Assembly (NCBI GenBank): GCA_016219355.1
Contig: JACRNF010000067.1
Coordinates: forward strand, 1 to 48,987
DNA length: 48,987 nucleotides
Source of the DNA: Chlamydiota bacterium
GTDB lineage: Bacteria > Chlamydiota > Chlamydiia > Chlamydiales > SM23-39
Direction: 5' to 3'
How positions within the stretch are numbered: the first letter of the stretch is position 1; each line of letters opens with the position of its first letter. A model generated the notes under the pieces. The model worked only from the letters and a program-made list of their open reading frames with translations. It made no database searches and was not told the DNA's origin. This document shows, piece after piece, positions 45,078 through 48,987 of the stretch. The position numbers and the translations under genes were made by a program.

Positions 45078-46565
45078 TTAAGATAGATGGGATAAAAAGT
45101 CGATGAGCAACCTAAGCCCAAACCCAGTAGCATTTGTAGGGTTATAATCTTGTGGTTTTGTCGTAAAAGAGGTTCCGGCAATATCAATATGAGCCCAGGG
45201 AATATCTTCCGAGATAAACTCTTCTAAAAATAAAGCTCCCATGATTGAAGAGGCTTTGGAGCTATTTATAGAATTTTTAATATCCCCAATATCGGATTTC
45301 ATGAGCTTTTTATAAGGCTGATGCAAAGGCATTTTCCAAAGAAGCTCAGAGGTTCTTTTAGATGATAGCTCGAGTTTATCCGATAGTTCTTTATTATTGC
45401 AAAAAAGGCCGCTAATCTCTTCTCCTAAGGCTACGACTACCCCACCGGTCAGAGTTGCTAAATCTATCATTCTGGAAGGTTTGAGATTTTTAACAACATA
45501 TGTTAAAGCGTCAGCCAAAATTAATCTTCCTTCAGCATCGGTATTGGTAACTTCAACAGTTTTTCCGGCTAAACTTTTATAAACATCTCCCGGCTTATAG
45601 CTATTAGGTCCAATGGCATTTTCCGTAGCAGACACAACTGATGTTAAATTGACCTTTAATTCCAATTTAGCCGCTGTATAAATAGCTGCAAGTACTAAAG
45701 CTGCACCAGACATATCGGACTTCATGGTCTCCATGCTGGTTGTTGGCTTTAAGCTACGCCCTCCAGTATCGTAAGTGATCCCTTTACCAATAAAAACCGT
45801 GTGATCTTTAGAGCCAGGATTTCCTTGATAATTTACTAAGATAAAAGCAGGCTCTTTATGAGACCCTTTATTTACGGCTAATAAAAGCCCCATTTTTTCT
45901 TCTTCTATTTTTTTCTTATCAAATACTCTGACTTTGATTTTTTGCGATACTTTTGATAGTTCTTTCGCTGCAATAGAGAGCTCATGGGGAGTCATTTCAT
46001 CTGCATTAGTGTTGACTAAATCTCTTGCAAAATTGACCCCTTCGCAAATGACTTTGACCTTACTTACCAAATCCATTTTAGCAGGTTTTAAACCAATGAT
46101 ATCGACCGATTCTATAACTGAAACGTTATCTTCCTTGATAGAATCATGCTTTAGGCTGTCAAATGAGTAATTGGTTAAAAGCAAGCTCTCAGAAATCGCT
46201 CTAATAAGCTCCTCTTCTTCAACATTGCATCCATGAGGAAAAATGATATTGATTTTCTTGCCATTTTTCTTTTTGCAAATTTTAATAGCTTCTGAATAGG
46301 CGCATCTAATACTCTCAGAGGTGATCTTATCAGGTTTTCCAAGCCCTAAAAGCAAAATACGAGGCTCTTTTTCTTTTTTAATATATATAAGAGAACACTC
46401 TTTATTTTTACCCCCAAAATCCTTAAAATGAATAGGTTCGTGTATATGGGGATCTAAATGAGCAATCTTATATAACGCAACTGCCTTTTTATCTTCACAA
46501 AATGGCAAAATTAAAAAATCGGCCTCATTTCTACTTTCAAAATCTTTAGAACTTGTTATTTTCAT
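45078..46565 (-). CDS. pepA: leucyl aminopeptidase, M17 family
   Basis: The 495-residue protein has an N-terminal alpha/beta domain and the M17 catalytic domain with GKGITYDTGGRSLKP, MKSDMSGAALVLAAI and the signature NTDAEGRLILADAL. These supply the Lys, Asp and Glu ligands of the two zinc ions and the catalytic Lys/Arg pair (KGITYD, AEGRL). It cleaves N-terminal residues from peptides, and some PepA proteins also bind DNA. It follows ssb by 8 bases, as in Chlamydia (CT044/CT045). The ribosome site is AAGGG, 5 bases before ATG. Confidence 0.95.
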   Translation of the reverse strand: MKITSSKDFESRNEADFLILPFCEDKKAVALYKIAHLDPHIHEPIHFKDFGGKNKECSLIYIKKEKEPRILLLGLGKPDKITSESIRCAYSEAIKICKKKNGKKINIIFPHGCNVEEEELIRAISESLLLTNYSFDSLKHDSIKEDNVSVIESVDIIGLKPAKMDLVSKVKVICEGVNFARDLVNTNADEMTPHELSIAAKELSKVSQKIKVRVFDKKKIEEEKMGLLLAVNKGSHKEPAFILVNYQGNPGSKDHTVFIGKGITYDTGGRSLKPTTSMETMKSDMSGAALVLAAIYTAAKLELKVNLTSVVSATENAIGPNSYKPGDVYKSLAGKTVEVTNTDAEGRLILADALTYVVKNLKPSRMIDLATLTGGVVVALGEEISGLFCNNKELSDKLELSSKRTSELLWKMPLHQPYKKLMKSDIGDIKNSINSSKASSIMGALFLEEFISEDIPWAHIDIAGTSFTTKPQDYNPTNATGFGLRLLIDFLSHLS

Positions 46566-46573
46566 AAAAACCC

Positions 46574-47008
46574 TTAAAATGGAATATCTTCTTCTAATTC
46601 AAACTCATCTTTCTTAACGGGAGCCGCTTGGCCAACTGCCATGCCGCCGAACTCTTGCGGAGCCTTAGTTTGCTGAGTTGCAGTAGCTTCATTACTAGAG
46701 GCCGGTTTGCCAAATGGACTGAACATGAGTTGGATTGCGGTGATTTGCATTGAAACTTGAGGCTTGCCTTCTTTATCGGTATAAATTTCAGGAGCTGAAA
46801 CATCTCCAACAACCATAACCGCGCTTCCTTTTTTTAAATATTGGATCATATTATCAAATTGATCGCCCCAAACGGTGACTCTCCACCAAATCGTCGTATT
46901 TTTTCTAGTTTTAGTACCAACTCGAAAAGTGGTAACTTTATGTCCTGATTGCGTAACTCTAGTCTCGGGATCGGCTCCCAAGTGGCCTGCTATATGGATA
47001 ATGTTCAT
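46574..47008 (-). CDS. ssb: single-stranded DNA-binding protein
   Basis: The 144-residue protein has an N-terminal OB fold (MNIIHIAGHLGADPETRVT, TIWWRVTVWGDQ, KGSAVMVVGDV, QVSMQITAIQLMF), a flexible Gln/Ala/Pro linker and the acidic C-terminal tip EEDIPF, which recruits repair and replication partners. It is followed by pepA. The ribosome site AAGGAGC, 6 bases before ATG, is strong. Nothing is unusual apart from a fairly short linker. Confidence 0.95.
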   Translation of the reverse strand: MNIIHIAGHLGADPETRVTQSGHKVTTFRVGTKTRKNTTIWWRVTVWGDQFDNMIQYLKKGSAVMVVGDVSAPEIYTDKEGKPQVSMQITAIQLMFSPFGKPASSNEATATQQTKAPQEFGGMAVGQAAPVKKDEFELEEDIPF

Positions 47009-47098
47009 AAATATGCTCCTTGTACAATATTGTTATTATTGTCCTACCTTCTGAAAATCTGCAAGTAAAACTTTATCTTTAGATGGTATTACTCTATT

Positions 47099-47980
47099 TT
47101 AAGAGGAGTAGCTTGATTTATATATCCTGTTTTTAAAGAATAAAAATAGCCCAATCAAGATCAAAGGAATGCTTAGTAATTGTCCCATCGCTAAAAAATT
47201 ACTTTGCCAAACAATAGATTGCTCTTCTTTTAAAAATTCAATCAAAAACCTTGAGCCAAATACCAAAATAAAAAATAGGCCGATTAATTTACCCTTGGTC
47301 TCGTAGAGGTATTTAGGTTTAAAAGTTAAATTTAAAAGGAGTAAAAATGTGAAAAAATAACAAATGGCCTCATATAGTTGTACCGGGTGTCTGGGAGTAG
47401 CTAAAGAGCCATCCATTGGATGTACAAAAATAATTGCAAAAAAGCTGCTTGAGGCCTTTCCTAAAATTTCCTGGTTAAAAAAATTACCGATTCGAATAAA
47501 AGCTCCGGCTAATGCCACAGGAGCCGCTATTAAATCTAAGATTTTTAGCCAAGAAATGGCAAAACCCTTTTTTTTCAAAAAATAGCCAAGATAAATTATA
47601 GCAGCTGCAATAGCTAAAGCAGCTCCATGGGAAGCAAGTCCCCCTTCCCAGGTTTTAAAGATACGAATGGGATGGGCAAAATAGTCAAAGGCGTTTTCAT
47701 AAAATAAGATATGGCCAAGTCTTGCTCCTACAATGGTTGCTACCAATACATATACAAACACTTTATCAGCTACAAAATTGGTTCTTTTTTTTAAAGTGCT
47801 TTCAAACAAAGAAAGGTTTTCTGTTTTTAATAAGTACCGTTTTATAATATTTTTAAAAATATAGAACCCTAAAATAAATCCTAAAGCAAAAAATAGGCTA
47901 TACCAAAGTAAAGGCCAATTAATGAATGGAATAACTAAAATTTCTCTTTGTGGATCCCAAACAATCGTGCTTAAATGCAT
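47099..47980 (-). CDS. lgt: prolipoprotein diacylglyceryl transferase
   Basis: This membrane enzyme (293 residues from the chosen start) moves diacylglycerol to the Cys of lipoprotein precursors, including the CT253-like lipoprotein in this window. It has about seven helices and the family motifs: VGARLGHILFYE, EGGLASHGA, the signature AFIRIGNFFNQEILG and PRHPVQLYEA. The frame extends to an ATG at 48016 that has no ribosome site; ATG 47980 has GAGGT 4 bases upstream and gives the usual N-terminus before helix 1, so it is preferred. rlmH starts 34 bases away on the other strand. Chlamydia has the homologue as CT252. Confidence 0.93.
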   Translation of the reverse strand: MHLSTIVWDPQREILVIPFINWPLLWYSLFFALGFILGFYIFKNIIKRYLLKTENLSLFESTLKKRTNFVADKVFVYVLVATIVGARLGHILFYENAFDYFAHPIRIFKTWEGGLASHGAALAIAAAIIYLGYFLKKKGFAISWLKILDLIAAPVALAGAFIRIGNFFNQEILGKASSSFFAIIFVHPMDGSLATPRHPVQLYEAICYFFTFLLLLNLTFKPKYLYETKGKLIGLFFILVFGSRFLIEFLKEEQSIVWQSNFLAMGQLLSIPLILIGLFLFFKNRIYKSSYSS

Positions 47981-48014
47981 ACATACCTCAAAAGGATCAT
48001 TATAAGGCATACCC

Positions 48015-48431
48015 ATGTTAAAAATGAAAATCTTTTCTATTGGAAAAAATAAAGAGGCTTGGCTTGGGCTTGCTATTGCCGAATATGAGAAAAGATTAAA
48101 TTTTGATATTCAATGGATTTTTTTAAAAGATGATGATCAGCTAGCAAAAGCTCTTTTACATGAAAAGTTTATAATAGCTTTAGATCCAAGCGGTAAAGCT
48201 TTAACTTCGGAGGAATTTTCAAAATTTTTAGTCTCTTCCTCTATTAAAGAAAAGTGTTTATCGTTTGTAATCGGAGGAGCTGAAGGATTAACCGGCGCTA
48301 TTAAAAAAAAGGCTAACATTTTATTAAGTTTATCCAAAATGACCTTTACCCATCAATTTTGCCGTTTGATATTAATTGAGCAGATTTACCGAGCTTTAGA
48401 AATAGAAAAAGGAACTAACTACCATAAGTGA
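48015..48431 (+). CDS. rlmH: 23S rRNA pseudouridine-1915 N3-methyltransferase
   Basis: The 138-residue SPOUT methyltransferase has the RlmH start KIFSIGKNKEAWLGLAIAEYEKRL, SAM-binding knot FVIGGAEGL, LSLSKMTFTHQFCRLILIEQIYRA and the end KGTNYHK, which is intact. It methylates the pseudouridine in helix 69 of 23S rRNA. AAGG lies 7 bases before ATG 48015, so the start chosen here is well placed even though most RlmH proteins begin at the second Met (48024). It is divergent from lgt. Confidence 0.94.
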   Translation: MLKMKIFSIGKNKEAWLGLAIAEYEKRLNFDIQWIFLKDDDQLAKALLHEKFIIALDPSGKALTSEEFSKFLVSSSIKEKCLSFVIGGAEGLTGAIKKKANILLSLSKMTFTHQFCRLILIEQIYRALEIEKGTNYHK

Positions 48432-48505
48432 TTAGGGACCGTAAATATATAAGATTTACAGTTATCGATGGAAAAAACGGATCAGATATTGAGGGTTTTT
48501 TCGCA

Positions 48506-48529
48506 GTAGATATAACTATTTATATCTAC
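48506..48529. repeat. perfect 10-bp hairpin between convergent genes
   Basis: GTAGATATAA (48506-48515) and TTATATCTAC (48520-48529) flank a 4-base loop in the 168-base gap between rlmH and the next minus-strand gene. No T run follows on either strand, so it is terminator-like at best. Confidence 0.4.
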
Positions 48530-48599
48530 AAGGGAAAAGCCTCAATAGATGAATTGTTTTTTTCTTCGAGAAGTGTAAAAATTATTTTTTTACGATCCC

Positions 48600-48884
48600 T
48601 TAGTCAAACAAAAATGTGTCTAATGGTCTACCTCTTCTTTGTCTGCACCTTTGAACTAATGCCAAGGGCTCATCTTTAGCAGTTTTTTTAGCATCAATTA
48701 CAAAAGTATCATAATCGATTAAAGGCTCTAAAGATGCTAAACAACCTTCTTTGTCATCTTTATATATTTCTAAAATGTTTGAGAGATAAATAGTTTTGAT
48801 CTTTAGACCTAAGTCTTTTAAAATTAAAAGCTGTTTAAATTCTTCTGGTTTTGATAAATCGGCCTCATTCACCTTTTCGCACAC
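48600..48884 (-). CDS. hypothetical protein, 94 residues, start uncertain
   Basis: The frame is open from 48884 (GTG) to 48600 and encodes alternating helices and strands (EFKQLLILKDLGLKIKTIYL, DTFVIDAKKTAKDEPLALV) with a basic end (QRCRQRRGRPLD). No ATG is available and no ribosome site is clear. A short frame ending five bases upstream makes it likely to be the second gene of a unit entering the window from the right, or the 3' part of a longer gene broken by a frameshift. No family is recognised. Confidence 0.45.
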   Translation of the reverse strand: MCEKVNEADLSKPEEFKQLLILKDLGLKIKTIYLSNILEIYKDDKEGCLASLEPLIDYDTFVIDAKKTAKDEPLALVQRCRQRRGRPLDTFLFD

Positions 48885-48889
48885 CCATC

Positions 48890-48985
48890 TTAAGCCACCA
48901 ACTTATCTTTTATTCTGATTTGTAACTGCGGTTTTTCGGGAATTTTTACATTCTCCACAAGATACTCAAATAACTCACCATGCTT
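48890..48985 (-). CDS. partial C-terminus of a gene continuing beyond the window
   Basis: At the right edge a minus-strand frame is open for 31 codons (GELFEYLVENVKIPEKPQLQ and 9 more) and stops at 48890, just before the 94-residue gene. Protein-like composition and tight spacing suggest an operon partner. Too short to identify. Confidence 0.35.
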   Translation of the reverse strand, partial: KHGELFEYLVENVKIPEKPQLQIRIKDKLVA

Positions 48986-48987
48986 AG

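Noticed and set aside
48428-48679. 83-codon plus-strand ORF after rlmH
   Set aside because: It starts at an overlap with rlmH but runs through the hairpin and across the 94-residue minus gene, with unlikely composition and no family.

Overview
This AT-rich window reads as a chromosomal segment of a member of the phylum Chlamydiae, most likely an environmental, amoeba- or arthropod-type 'chlamydia-related' lineage rather than Chlamydia itself. Several gene blocks recall Chlamydia gene order as I remember it: holB-tmk-gyrA-gyrB-dciA (CT187-CT191 type), dnaA next to yidC (CT250/CT251), lipoprotein/CPBP protease/PP2C/NifS with CNNM-type CBS genes close by (CT253-CT259), dcd-ruvB-spoIID (CT039-CT041) and ssb-pepA (CT044/CT045). 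An Slc1-like type III secretion chaperone (CT043) is present. A WaaC/WaaF-like heptosyltransferase, several large orphan proteins and many lineage-specific genes point away from the pathogenic Chlamydiaceae. I cannot fix the genus from sequence alone.

Layout. 1-4.4 kb: accessory, effector-like genes, namely a caspase-fold-like His/Cys protein with a helical-repeat tail, an orphan, and a eukaryote-type PPP phosphatase. 4.5-11.5 kb: a replication operon on the minus strand (dciA, gyrB, gyrA, tmk, holB) with overlapping or near-overlapping genes. 11.7-14.6 kb: an orphan, a TylF-like methyltransferase, and the MgtE magnesium channel. 14.8-20.5 kb: a 60-residue histone-fold protein, a TPR protein, then yidC overlapping dnaA. 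20.5-24 kb: slc1 and, divergent from it, four tandem small single-pass membrane proteins that look like one expanding family. 24-26.7 kb: an MFS exporter, then a decayed stretch with an AbiEii/MenT-type nucleotidyltransferase and reading-frame fragments. 26.7-30.1 kb: a tightly packed lipoprotein-CPBP protease-PP2C-cysteine desulfurase operon. 30.1-36.3 kb: an orphan, CNNM/CorC-like membrane proteins (one interrupted by an in-frame stop), an FtsB-like protein, dcd, ruvB and spoIID. 36.4-37.1 kb: the 4.5S/SRP RNA, whose 3' end overlaps convergent mazG. 37.2-42.3 kb: two very large related orphan membrane proteins. 42.3-43.1 kb: small genes missed by a 60-residue cutoff and an AT-rich spacer. 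43.1-48.9 kb: heptosyltransferase, RluA-type pseudouridine synthase, pepA, ssb, lgt, rlmH and the start of another unknown unit.

Together the core genes cover replication initiation and topology (DnaA, DciA, gyrase, SSB, HolB), nucleotide supply and clean-up (Tmk, Dcd, MazG), membrane protein biogenesis (SRP RNA, YidC, Lgt) and septum/peptidoglycan work (FtsB-like, SpoIID). The most unusual items are the small histone-fold protein, the caspase-like protein, the tandem membrane-protein cluster beside the secretion chaperone, the SpoIID homologue with Gln at the usual catalytic Glu position, and the CNNM gene split by one in-frame stop.
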